Origin: Roridomyces roridus
Taxonomy: Eukaryota > Basidiomycota > Agaricomycetes > Agaricales > Mycenaceae
Direction of reading: 5' to 3'
DNA length: 64,000 bases
NCBI GenBank assembly: GCA_029378245.1
Contig: JARKIF010000023.1
Coordinates: forward strand, 248,001-312,000
Shown here in pieces: positions 11,401 through 20,347 of this stretch; the stretch's first letter is position 1, and each line of letters begins with the position of its first letter. Both the position numbers and the translations under genes were made by a program. The notes under the pieces were generated by a model. It was not told the DNA's origin, made no database searches, and was given only the letters and a program-made list of their open reading frames with translations.

Positions 11401-12659
11401 GAGAACTGAGCACCCATGCATCAGCAGGATAGTCACGAATAAAGTAATCGACGACTCACCCCGACCCCAATGAAAGTCTCTGCTGCGACCATTACACTCA
11501 TATCAACCGCCTGGCTCACCGCATACTCTTCCGGCCCGAGCTCCATATCCAACGACGTCGACACCCGATCCCAGCCAGTCTTTTTGAAGAGCGCCACCAA
11601 CGAAGCGACCCACTCCGGACGATGGCCTCCGCTGTCGGCCAACAATGCCCATACGCTGCCTCGCTCCACGTCTTCCCCTCGGGAACGTCGAGGTAGTCCG
11701 GGAGGGCAGGGTACTCCGGATGTGAGGCCCGGATGCTGGGATTGCTCCGCGTAGTCTCCACGTCGGACGTGTAGGGCTAGCAGGCCTGTGATGGGTGGCG
11801 AGGAGGTGCGGTAGGGCGCGAATGATGTGAGAGGGTAAGGATGGGAGGCGTTGCCTGAGTTTGAGAGGTGGGAGATGCGAGAGAGGCTGGGTGACAAGAG
11901 CGCTGGGCGGCTGGCAACGGAGGAAAGGAGGGCAAAGTTGCGTGAGAGTGCGCGTGTGACCAGTGCGGACCACGCAAATTCTCTTAGCGTCGGCGAAGAT
12001 CCGTAGGACGACCACAGTTCGAGAATCTTCGTGCTGGCGATGATCCTTGGGCATAGTTAATATCTGAGGTGAGTCCACATTCGAAACAAACGCACATCCA
12101 GTCAAATGGCTCCCCGCCAGTGATCTTGACGCATGGGGCCTCCATATCACGCAACTAGGCCGCCCAACGCTCCATTCTGGCCAGTCCACCGGTATCCCTC
12201 GTGATGTTGAGCTCCGCATTGGTCGGGTCCAGTTCGATCACCACTACGTTCCTTGCGGGACAGACACTGCGTTCCGAGGGTCCGTCCGCACAGGGATGTG
12301 TGGACCCCAGTCCGCACAGCTCCACACACACACATGTCCGCACACGTTCGCGAACCTGTGCGGAATCCAGCAGAAATTGGTTGCCTCTGTTTCTAGGCTT
12401 TCGCCCGCACTCTTGGGCATACAATCAACTTACAATCCGTATCTGCCAATAAAGTTTGCGTAAGTTTGTCAGTTGATGGCTGGTCAACGTCCCGTGGCAA
12501 TCATGTGGCAATTCATCCCGGTCTGCTACACATCGGCGCCGCATCGACTACCATTCTGTCTACTTTAGCACCACAATATAGCCTTTTACATCCCATAACA
12601 CCAACCCAGGACTCCTTCGCAGCCAGCGCCATCCACCGACTCATCATTTCTAGTGCTTC

Positions 12660-13591
12660 AAATTGCGGGACCTGCGTCGGTGTCGACGGTTGCACTAAAC
12701 TCGTGCTCGACGCGGGGATTAGGGCGGGGTGGGCGCAGGATGGGGTCGATATTTTGATACTCGGCGTCGTAATCGCTGTCGGACTGCGCGCCGGCCTCAT
12801 GGTGTTGATGAGAGTAGTGATGGCCACGGGTGCGGTGACCCATGACGGGTCACGGGTACGGGTGGCGGCGGGTACGGGTACGGGTCAGCGACTCGAACCC
12901 GCCGGCTCACCCGTGGCCCACCCGTGAGTATTTGGCATCTGCAAGCGACGCCTGTGAGAGCTGAAAGCGAGGCAAGTAATTGAAATGTACCCTTACCTTG
13001 CATATTGAACGCCAAAGACCGGTGCCAGCAACCGCCAGAAATCACGGCACATCGGGGACCAGCCACCCGTGCCTAGCCGACGGGTACCCGTACCCGCGAC
13101 CACGGGTACAGGTCAAGCGCGGGTACGGGTACGGGTGGGTCCTCGGCACCTCACGGGTTACCCGTGGCCATCACTAGATGAGAGACGGCTACATTCGTAG
13201 TTCTCGTCTTGGCGCGACTGACTCGCCCGCCACGCCGATTGGCTGCGATTTCAGCACCGGAGATTCGCTGCTCCAGGTTGGCGACTCGCTGCTTGAGCTC
13301 AGTGTTGTCGTTTAGAAGCATCTGCATGCCCTGGACAAGGTAGTCCATCTGGGCAATAGCTTGGGTCGGAGGGTACAGCTGCGGCGGGCGTGAAGAATGA
13401 GAGGGAGGTGCCGAGATGCCGTATGGATCCGCTGCAGTAGCCGCGTCGCCGCGGAAGGGGTCGAGGTTGCCACTTCGAGATCGAGAACCAGTCTGGCAAC
13501 CACGTGGAGTAGCTGAACCGTGTTCAGACGTAGCGGCTCTGAGAAAGGGTGTTAATTGCGTCAATCTAAGAGCAGAAGTGTAGCCACGCAC
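12660..13591 (-). pseudogene. ORF inside the CACTA element, split by a MITE
   Basis: Before the break (13591-13185) the minus strand reads a coiled-coil segment, QMDYLVQGMQMLLNDNTELK and QRVANLEQRISGAEIAANRR, then a basic stretch RVSRAKTRTTNVAVS. After the hAT-type insertion the same frame resumes HQHHEAGAQSDSDYDAEYQN and PILRPPRPNPRVEH. Removing the MITE and one target copy gives one continuous frame, so the insertion hit real or recently real coding sequence. The arrangement (coiled coil then basic region) could be DNA-binding, but I do not recognise the family. It may be cargo or a transposon accessory protein. Confidence 0.5.
12815..13176. mobile_element. hAT-type MITE nested in the CACTA element
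   Basis: Terminal inverted repeats TAGTGATGGCCACGGGT (12815-12831) and its reverse complement (13160-13176) are flanked by the 8-bp duplication GATGAGAG (12807-12814 and 13177-13184). An 8-bp duplication is diagnostic of hAT transposition. The 362-bp interior is made largely of ACGGGTACGGGT-like repeats and has no transposase. Confidence 0.85.
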
Positions 13592-14800
13592 GGTATTCCC
13601 GCCTTATGAAACTCCATTGCATCGCAACCGTATTGAAAGTGTGAGGGAGGCGCAGCGGATGCGAAGTTGGTTGGGCTGATATGCATGCCCGCGACCAGCG
13701 AGGGGAGTGGTGGTGACAAGGAGGCGGCGATGGTGTCCGAGTCATTGCCAGCGTGGCCAGGGTCGACGGGAGAAGAGTCTCATAAAACATCATCACCTTT
13801 AAGCTCGATTCATCACCCGACTTGTCGATGTAAAGATGTCTAGGAGATGTGTCAAAGCAGGCGCGCCGAGTCCGCGCAATGGCGCCGACGAGAGGCCGTA
13901 GAAGGGCGGAGGTGTGTGGACGAGGTGTGAACGCCAAGTCAGCACATGGCTGCACACTAGTCGGCACATGTCGGCAATGCTGTGCTATCTTTGATGGCCG
14001 CACATGGGTTTCCAGGGGTCGGCTAATGTCCGCAACCCGTCAACACATGTCGCCCAACGTTCGTCGACGGCACCTCGGAACGCAGTGAGACCTCTTCCCA
14101 CCGGTCCTGCGATATCGCCCGCGGCGTGAGCGCTTCGTTGGCCCTAGCGCCGAGGGAACCACTACCCGTCGGTCCCGAGGTGATCGCGTTCATGGGAATC
14201 CGCAGAGGAGCTCTTTCACCCGAGCTGAGGGTGTCGGGGAAGGGCGCGTGTGCGTGTGCAACATAGTCCTTGAAGACGTAGCCGCGGTGCATGAGGTATG
14301 CGAGGTGCGTGTTTATTAATCTGCGAGCGGAGGAAGCTGTTAACGAACGACCAGGGCTTGGCTGGGAGGGCGTACACGGCTTGGAAGACGTTATTCAACC
14401 TTCCTGGACAAATTTGCGTCAGCCTCACAAATTGCACCCAGTGTCATCGGTAGGTCTGTTCGGGTTTCCACAGACAAGAGAGGTCGACACAATCTTTGTT
14501 GGCGGAATATTCCTGAAGCAGTGGGTCTGCGGAACATTCCAGCATTTTCCATTCTATGTACAACAATTCACCTTTATACCTCTAAACTATTCTACTAAAT
14601 ATATAAGCAGTCAATGGACTGCTCGTAGGGCATCCTTTTTCTCTACATAACACGAGTCTTTAACCAGCCAGCGTAATTGCAAACCTTCTTCATTCTTGAT
14701 CGCCGCCCTCCTCATCTTCTCCTTCCCACGTCGAATCCCAACAGTTGCTGCGCTTCAATGATGCTCCCACCGCGGGGTCAACTGGCCGCTGCATCCTCTA

Positions 14801-15013
14801 CTGTACTATTTCAACCGGATCTTCGGCGTCACAGGGACGGCCGAAATGAAGGGTGAAAATAGGTGTCCCGTGTCACAGGCCTTGCCTCCTACTTCAAAAG
14901 GCAATGATCGCATCAAAGGCCTTGGGCCGCTTTCGGCGGCTTTCCTTATATAGTAATTCGAAGGTTTGAAATCACAGGTCACAAGGCCCGAAGATCCGGT
15001 TGAAATGGTACAG
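14801..15013. mobile_element. Tc1/mariner-like MITE (TA target)
   Basis: Terminal inverted repeats of about 26 bp start CTGTACTATTTCAACCGGAT at 14801, with the reverse complement ending at 15013 (one mismatch: CTGTACTA against CTGTACCA). Both ends abut TA, the usual Tc1/mariner target duplication. The match to the paralogous locus near 9895 breaks at this interval, showing it is an insertion. It is 213 bp with no coding content. Confidence 0.6.
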
Positions 15014-15123
15014 TACTTGATACGTACATACGTATCTCGCAATTCTCATTCAAATGAGTTGATTTCCATCCGCGCACTCGGCCGACCACACAGTATAATT
15101 TATTTCGAGAACACTGTTACACC

Positions 15124-15539
15124 TAGGGCTGTGTTGAAATGATATCACGGTTGGTTATGTTACATGGGGTCCAGGAGGGCCGCTGGTTATTTAACAATGG
15201 CAGGTTAATAACATTGTATCTAACATGACATAACATTGCCCTAAATGGCAATTTCCCATGATCCCATCACTTTGACCATCCATCACGCCGCATGCCGGGC
15301 CCCCAAGTTGTGTCTGAGCTTGGTCTGAGCCGCCAAAATCTGCCTGGCCCCAGAGTCTGACAGTCCGGTGTGGAGTTGGTGGGGAGTGTGTTGCACAGAT
15401 GGCTCATGTTCTGAGGCGGCACTCAGTTTGTAACACAATTTTAACAACCATCCCGGAGGTGTGAAAAATGTTAATAACACGTTAAATTACGTGTTATGTA
15501 GTACAGGTTATTTAACATTTCTTTCTCAACACAGCCCTA
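15124..15539. mobile_element. hAT-type MITE
   Basis: Terminal inverted repeats TAGGGCTGTGTTGA-like (15124 onward) and its complement TCAACACAGCCCTA (ending 15539) are flanked by the exact 8-bp duplication GTTACACC (15116-15123 and 15540-15547). It is 416 bp, non-coding and low in GC. The repeat start TAGGGCTG is typical of fungal hAT ends. Confidence 0.85.
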
Positions 15540-16340
15540 GTTACACCATGCCTTGTATTTACGTAGTAGCTGTGAGTGGGTGCATCAATGCGAACTGGAT
15601 CGGCGTGGACGAAGGACAATATTCAGGACAAGTGGGTAGTTTAATTCAATCCAAGTTCAATCTGGGTTCAATCAAGAGATTGTTGGAGTTGAGAGCAAAC
15701 CGAACACGAGGCTAACGCATAGCATGGCGTAGACCTCGGGTTCAACCTGTTGGCTGATGCCGGAACCCTGCCCGAGGGAGACCGAACCATCCCCGAGCCT
15801 CATTTCAACTACGTAGTTTGTACATATACTTCATTGTACCGCTGGGTATAAAAGCCCCAGCGTTCTTACCCCAATGTAATCAAGTGTTCCCATCCATCCG
15901 CGTACCAAAGCTGCTACAAATATATTTCTACAGAGATTCGGTGCAGCTCGGGATTATGATCCGCGGACGATCCGATGTCTGGATCATCACGTGCCGACAA
16001 TCACGTTGATGATCAATCGCATCTTATCCTCTACCACCACCATCTTTCCTTCGATGTTCCACATTGCACAACTCTCCTTGCGGACTCTCTACATCGAATT
16101 GGCTCCAAAAGTATCCAGACCGCTTGGCTTTCGGGCTTTCGGTACACCTCTGCTCCCTTCATTGGATGCGGATGTCGGCTGCTCGTCTTGGCTCTCATAC
16201 TCGGATATCGACCGGTGCTCCTTCCTTCGCTCCGTTTGTCCGGGAACATCGCATTTCCTCCTCGGTCCCATCGGCAACCCGAGTTACCGAATCACAGGTA
16301 CCACTTGGCACTGGCCAGGACATACTGCCTCGAGCTCAGC

Positions 16341-16679
16341 ATCACGAAAATTCCAGTGGCGTCTTCTTCCGAAATCTGCACTGCTGCAGCAATCAGACCC
16401 TACAGAGCCGACCGACAACCCCTCATTTAAATTTACAATCCACCTGAACTCTTGATACCGTCCTGGCACCTGTCTCGCCGTAAGTTCACTCCTGTCTTTT
16501 GTACCAACCTTCATTGATTGCCTCAGACTGTACATGTGTTCCAGCACGATGCTACCCTATAGCTTTACTCTGAACTTCTACAAGGACACATCAGAGACCG
16601 CACGCCCTAACAAATTCCAAGACCTGCTGGGCAGAATTAATAACATCTGAATACATTCACAGTGGATGCGATACGTACA
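16341..16679. other. Intergenic
   Basis: Nothing recognised between the decayed secreted-protein locus and the acetyltransferase pseudogene. It includes the 3' flank of the latter. Confidence 0.35.
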
Positions 16680-17466
16680 TCAAAGCTTTGCCGATGGACG
16701 ATACTTGAGACTCGGCGGGGCATCAAAGTCGGCGAGCGAACGATACATGAGTTTCGCAGAGTTGAAGTTGCGGACACTGGCGAAAGGTTTCCTCCCTTGG
16801 AAGGTAAATGTTTTGTAATCCACCTCATCAAGCGCCTTCATCCCATTATTTGCGAGGACGCGGCCAGAGTTACTCGTCGCCATTGACACGGCATGCTCGA
16901 AGCCCCTCGCCCTCGCGTTCATGGTGGCCAGCACCATGGCCATCTCGGCGGCGTTCCGGTTTTGAAAATCCGCGGCCGTGGCACCCAGAAACAAGTCGAT
17001 CGTCTTGTCCCCACGAATTGTACCACCGCTCGCAGCACAATGCGCGTCGTAGGAGGCGCTCAGCCGATCGAGCACCTCATACACCGCTTCCAGACCCGGC
17101 AACGGCTCCCCATGGTCCGACTCGTACGGCACCACGACGCAGACTGCCTTCACCTCGCCGCGCACCTTGACAAGTGCGGTCAGGCCCGACTTGGCGGAGT
17201 GTTCTACAGCTTCTTTGCAGAGCGTGCGGAACGAAGGCTATGACCTGCTCGGCGGCGGAGGCGTTGGGGGCACCTGTTATCAGCGCGCCTATGATGGGCT
17301 CGCGCTCGGAGAAGGCGGATAAAGCCAGCGCGACACACTGCTCCATCTCGGTGGGGTCGTCGCGTAGGAATCCCATCTCGGCATCGAGCTTCCGGTTCAT
17401 GGCAGTGGCGATTTCCTTCAACTCGTCTGGTATTGTGGATGTCGGCTGGCTCGGGGTAGCCTTCAT
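16680..17466 (-). pseudogene. GNAT-family N-acetyltransferase, copy A, frameshifted
   Basis: Single-exon coding sequence from ATG at 17466 (MKATPSQPTSTIPDELKEIA) to TGA at 16682-16680 (RPSAKL). The N-terminal helix region includes AEMGFLRDDPTEMEQCVALA. The core has KAVCVVVPYES, then AEMAMVLATMNARARGFEHA and MATSNSGRVLANNGM, which correspond to the acetyl-CoA binding and late strands of fungal GNAT enzymes. One extra base near 17237 (ATAGCCTTCG, against ATGGCGTCG in copy B) shifts the frame after about residue 77. Without it the length is exactly 262 codons. Copy B, 1.0 kb downstream in the same orientation, is a tandem paralogue. Confidence 0.75.
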
Positions 17467-18468
17467 CGCGTTGGCGGCTGCTTGGGTGGTCTGTGGGCGG
17501 GGCGGGGGAGTCGCAGTGACGTGGCGGGGTTGGCAAAACAATGTAATTAAATACACCTGTACCCAATCTGTACCTGGGCCTTCCATCTTGATCACAATTG
17601 AATTGACATGACAAGTCTCCGGAATTGTTCCTTTTCGACAGGGGTCCGACGTGCCGAATGATACGTACATGGGCAGTTTCATCTCACAGCCAGCGTATCG
17701 AGTTGACAATCCATTTGCAAGTCGCGCCTGCGCGGCGTGGAGATCGAACCTTGAATTTTTACGGCGCTGGCGCCAATGATACTTGACCGCGGCCAGAATT
17801 CCACCGGAACCGGACTTGCTGAATGCAAATTGCAGGCAAGAAGACTTGAGTTTTGAACAGTGAGGACGAGCACCCAATAGCGACACCTCGGTCCTCGTGG
17901 GGGTCACGGACGGAGTCGCTGTGCCGAGTTGGTTCTGGCGTTAATGCGTGAAACAAATAACCGAGCTTGCATCGGACAGTCCGGAGTGTCTTGTGAGTAT
18001 GTACAACGCGCAGCTCCGCTGACTAATTTCCTGCCCGTCCATCTCCGGTTCTTCCTCCGTGGTCATCCGATGATTGTGCATATCTTATCTAGATTACACT
18101 TTCATGTAGAATATATGAACCCCCACTTCAATCGAAGACCCCCGTGCGTTTGCCACGGCTTCCCTGCTATTTGGCTGCACTACACAGACGAGATCCAACA
18201 GAGTGAGCAGCTGGGCCCCTCGCAGACGGGTTTCGTGTTGTGGACTGATCGATGATCGTCTTCCTTGACGCTGATCATGTCTCGAGCGCGAATGTCGACT
18301 CCTCCACCACGACGATTCAAATCGAAACTCATAGAACGTGCACTAATGGCCGATGTCTGTCTGAATCATTCATCCAATTTAAGTATTCCTACTCCGTAGC
18401 ACAGGGTAACAGCCTGCTCCTCGGTCAGTATCAACGGCGCTGGGACATATTCACAGTCAATACGTACC
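17467..18468. other. Spacer between the two acetyltransferase copies
   Basis: This 1.0-kb spacer holds the upstream region of copy A and the downstream region of copy B. Long open frames across 17500-17907 are extensions of the copy A frame and have no ATG-supported conserved sequence. No gene recognised. Confidence 0.4.
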
Positions 18469-19245
18469 TCAAAGCTTGGCCGAAATACGAGATTTGAGAC
18501 TCGGCGGTGCATCAAAGTCGGCAAGCGAACGATACATGAGTTTCGCGGACTGGAAGTTGCGGACACTGGCGAAAGGTTTCTTTCCCTGGAAGGTAACGTC
18601 TTGTAATCCACCTCGTCCAGTACCTTCAACCCTTGATTTGCGAGAAGGCGGTGGGAGTTACTGCTGGCCATTGAAAAGGCGTGCTCGAAGCCGCGAGCAC
18701 GGGCGTTCATGGTGGCCAACACCATAGCCATCTCGGTCGCGTTCCGGTTCTGGAAGTCTGCGGCTGTGGCACCCAGTAACAGGTCGATCGTCTTGTCCCC
18801 ACGAATCGTACCGCCGCTCGCAGCACAATAGGCGTCGTAGACATCGCCCAACCGACCCAGGAGATCGTAAACGGGCTCCATGCCTGGCAACGGCTCCCCA
18901 TGGTACGACTCGTACGGCACCGTAACACATATTGCCTTCACCTCGCCTCGCACCTTTACCAGCGCGGTTAGACCGGCTTGGCGGACTGCTGGATGCCTTC
19001 TGTGCAGAACGTGCGGAACGACGCCATGACCTGCTGTACCGCAGCGGCGGAGGCACCAGCTGTAAGCGCACCCACGATGGGCTCACGCTCGGAGAAGGCG
19101 GAGACGCTAGGGCGATACACTGCTCGATCTCGGCGGGGTCGTCGCGTAGGAATCCCATCTCGGCATCGGCTCCGAGCTTCCGGTTCATGGCTTCTGCGAT
19201 TTCCTTCAACTCGTCTGGGACTGTGGATATCGGGTTAGCCTTCAT
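18469..19245 (-). pseudogene. GNAT-family N-acetyltransferase, copy B, three frameshifts
   Basis: Starts at ATG 19245 (MKANPISTVPDELKEIAEAM) and is aligned base by base with copy A to a stop at 18471-18469. Relative to copy A it lacks single bases near 19105 (in CIALA), near 18972 (AKPV, then a stop) and near 18595 (DYKTL). Adding three gives exactly 260 codons, which supports three independent one-base deletions. The core KAICVTVPYES, AEMAMVLATMNARARGFEHA-like sequence (TEMAMV here) and MASSNSHRLLANQGL are preserved. It is not expected to make a working enzyme. Confidence 0.72.
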
Positions 19246-20347
19246 CGTGTTGGTGGTTCTTGCGTGCTGGTGGGCGGGGTGGGTGACGTGGCGGCGTTTG
19301 CAGAAACAATGGAATTAAATAGAACTGTACCTGGACCTTCCATCTTGATCGGATTGAATTGACCACAATCTCCGGCATTGTCCACGATCCGCAGTTTCAG
19401 CTCCGAACCAACCCACCGCGGGTTCAACCGATTCCATTTGCAGGCAAAAAATGAAGGTCTGGAGCACCAATGAGACTTCTCGCGTCCGGAACTCAGTGGA
19501 TAATGGGCGGAGTTACTCGAGATTCGGGAATTTCTTCTTCTGCGGTAAACAAATCACTGAGCTCGGGAAATCACTGAGTCCGGACTGGGCAGCTGGGCCT
19601 CATGGATTCCATAGAATGTTGGACAACAGCGGTTCCTCTGGCCCTTGTCGCTTGACTGCAAGGTCCTCCGATCAATGAATCACTGATACATTCGCTGATG
19701 ACAACGCCAGGTTGTTTGTACATGTGTTCTCCCAGCTTGCTCTCTCCCACCTCCAGCTGACGATCAGCGCACCTCACCTCACCTCACCCACCTTTCATTT
19801 ACGATCTCTGTGGAAACCCACCGCTGATGAGCGCTGCTTGCAGCGCCTCCAATTCTCTATACTCATACGGTGCTTCATGAATCATGATTCATGAAATTCT
19901 TCTGGCTAAATTGCACTCGCCTTTTTGTCTACGGTCTGATACAGGTATCTCTCGACTAGTGGCGACGGGTGACCCACTATGGCCGGTCGTATCCGTGCTT
20001 TTGGCTCGGCGACGCCAAGGACACCTAAAGCTCGCGACTTCTCCAGATTTACACTTCACGCCATTGTGTCGATCCCTCATGTCAAGATTGGTTGTTTGCA
20101 TCCTGAAATACCTCCCGCTCAAACACATGCAATACCTCTACTTGTCGATCAACTGTCTAGATTTTAGCAGATATCGGTTTATCTCGGTGATCTGCTGCAT
20201 GGAGCATAGTTTCATCTCGACAGTCCTTGGTGGTGTGAAATCCTATGTTCGCCTCCAAGTTTATTCATCTGCATATATTAGGGCAGATCTCGACGCAACT
20301 CCTCAGCTTTACCCGGGTCCTCCCTCCACCCTACAGCTTTTTCCTCC
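19246..20347. other. Intergenic, upstream of the OPT gene
   Basis: No coding sequence recognised. The right half should contain the OPT transporter promoter. It includes a 22-bp perfect palindrome at 19874-19895 and a CCTCACCTCACCTCACCCA run near 19772. Confidence 0.4.
19874..19895. promoter_or_regulatory. 22-bp perfect palindrome, possible factor-binding site
   Basis: The sequence reads TTCATGAATCA then its exact reverse complement TGATTCATGAA. It contains overlapping TGAATCA/TGATTCA half-sites resembling bZIP targets. It lies about 450 bases before the OPT start codon. Function is inferred from symmetry and position only. Confidence 0.35.

Larger units (their letters stand above)
12265..14087. 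mobile_element. CACTA-type (EnSpm/CMC) non-autonomous DNA transposon
   Basis: The element begins CACTGCGTTCCGAGG (12265-12279) and ends with its exact reverse complement (14073-14087). It is flanked by a 3-bp target duplication, AGA (12262-12264 and 14088-14090). Removing the element and one AGA rejoins the host gene in frame as RWEEV then CPARNVV. Terminal CACT and a 3-bp duplication are hallmarks of the CMC superfamily. Both ends also carry repeated TGTGCGGAC-like subterminal motifs (12283-12365 and 13930-14020), as expected for transposase-binding sites. At 1823 bp, including a 370-bp later insertion, it is too short for a transposase, so it must depend on a partner. Confidence 0.82.
11328..14437 (-). 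pseudogene. GDP-fucose protein O-fucosyltransferase-like gene, disrupted
   Basis: The 5' part is at 14437-14088: GRLNNVFQAV joins across a 55-bp intron (14375-14321) to LINTHLAYLMHRGYVFKDYV and runs to QDRWEEV. The 3' part resumes at 12264 with CPARNVVVIELDPTNAELN and continues ITKILELWSSYGSSPTLREF, LLALHVRRGDY, YPALPDYLDVPEGKTWSEAA and AVDMSVMVAAETFIGVG. After an intron at 11459-11406 it ends FSSLTSNVVQLRLAAG with a stop at 11330-11328. The HVRRGDY motif and the SSLTSNVV region near the C-terminus match fungal O-fucosyltransferase-like proteins. Damage: a 1.8-kb transposon at 12265-14087, an in-frame TAG at 12157-12155, and two frame changes around 11740-11590 with the segment between AEAIV and EWVASL shortened. 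The most 5' exons were not found. Family call is from motifs only. Confidence 0.72.
14745..16340. pseudogene. Decayed second copy of the secreted-protein locus
   Basis: The promoter side of the 10-kb gene (to about 15115) is joined directly to its last exon and 3' flank (GAGTGGGTGCATCAATGCGAAC at about 15573). Signal peptide and core exons (the equivalents of 10075-10780) are gone. The remaining sequence is further split by two MITEs (14801-15013 and 15124-15539). The 3' flank then runs parallel with 10800-11330. No functional product is possible. Confidence 0.65.

Noticed and set aside
17077..17907. 276-codon minus-strand frame as a separate gene
   Set aside because: Only the part from the ATG at 17466 matches the paralogue at 19245. 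Upstream is non-coding, and downstream the frame is shifted out of the GNAT register.
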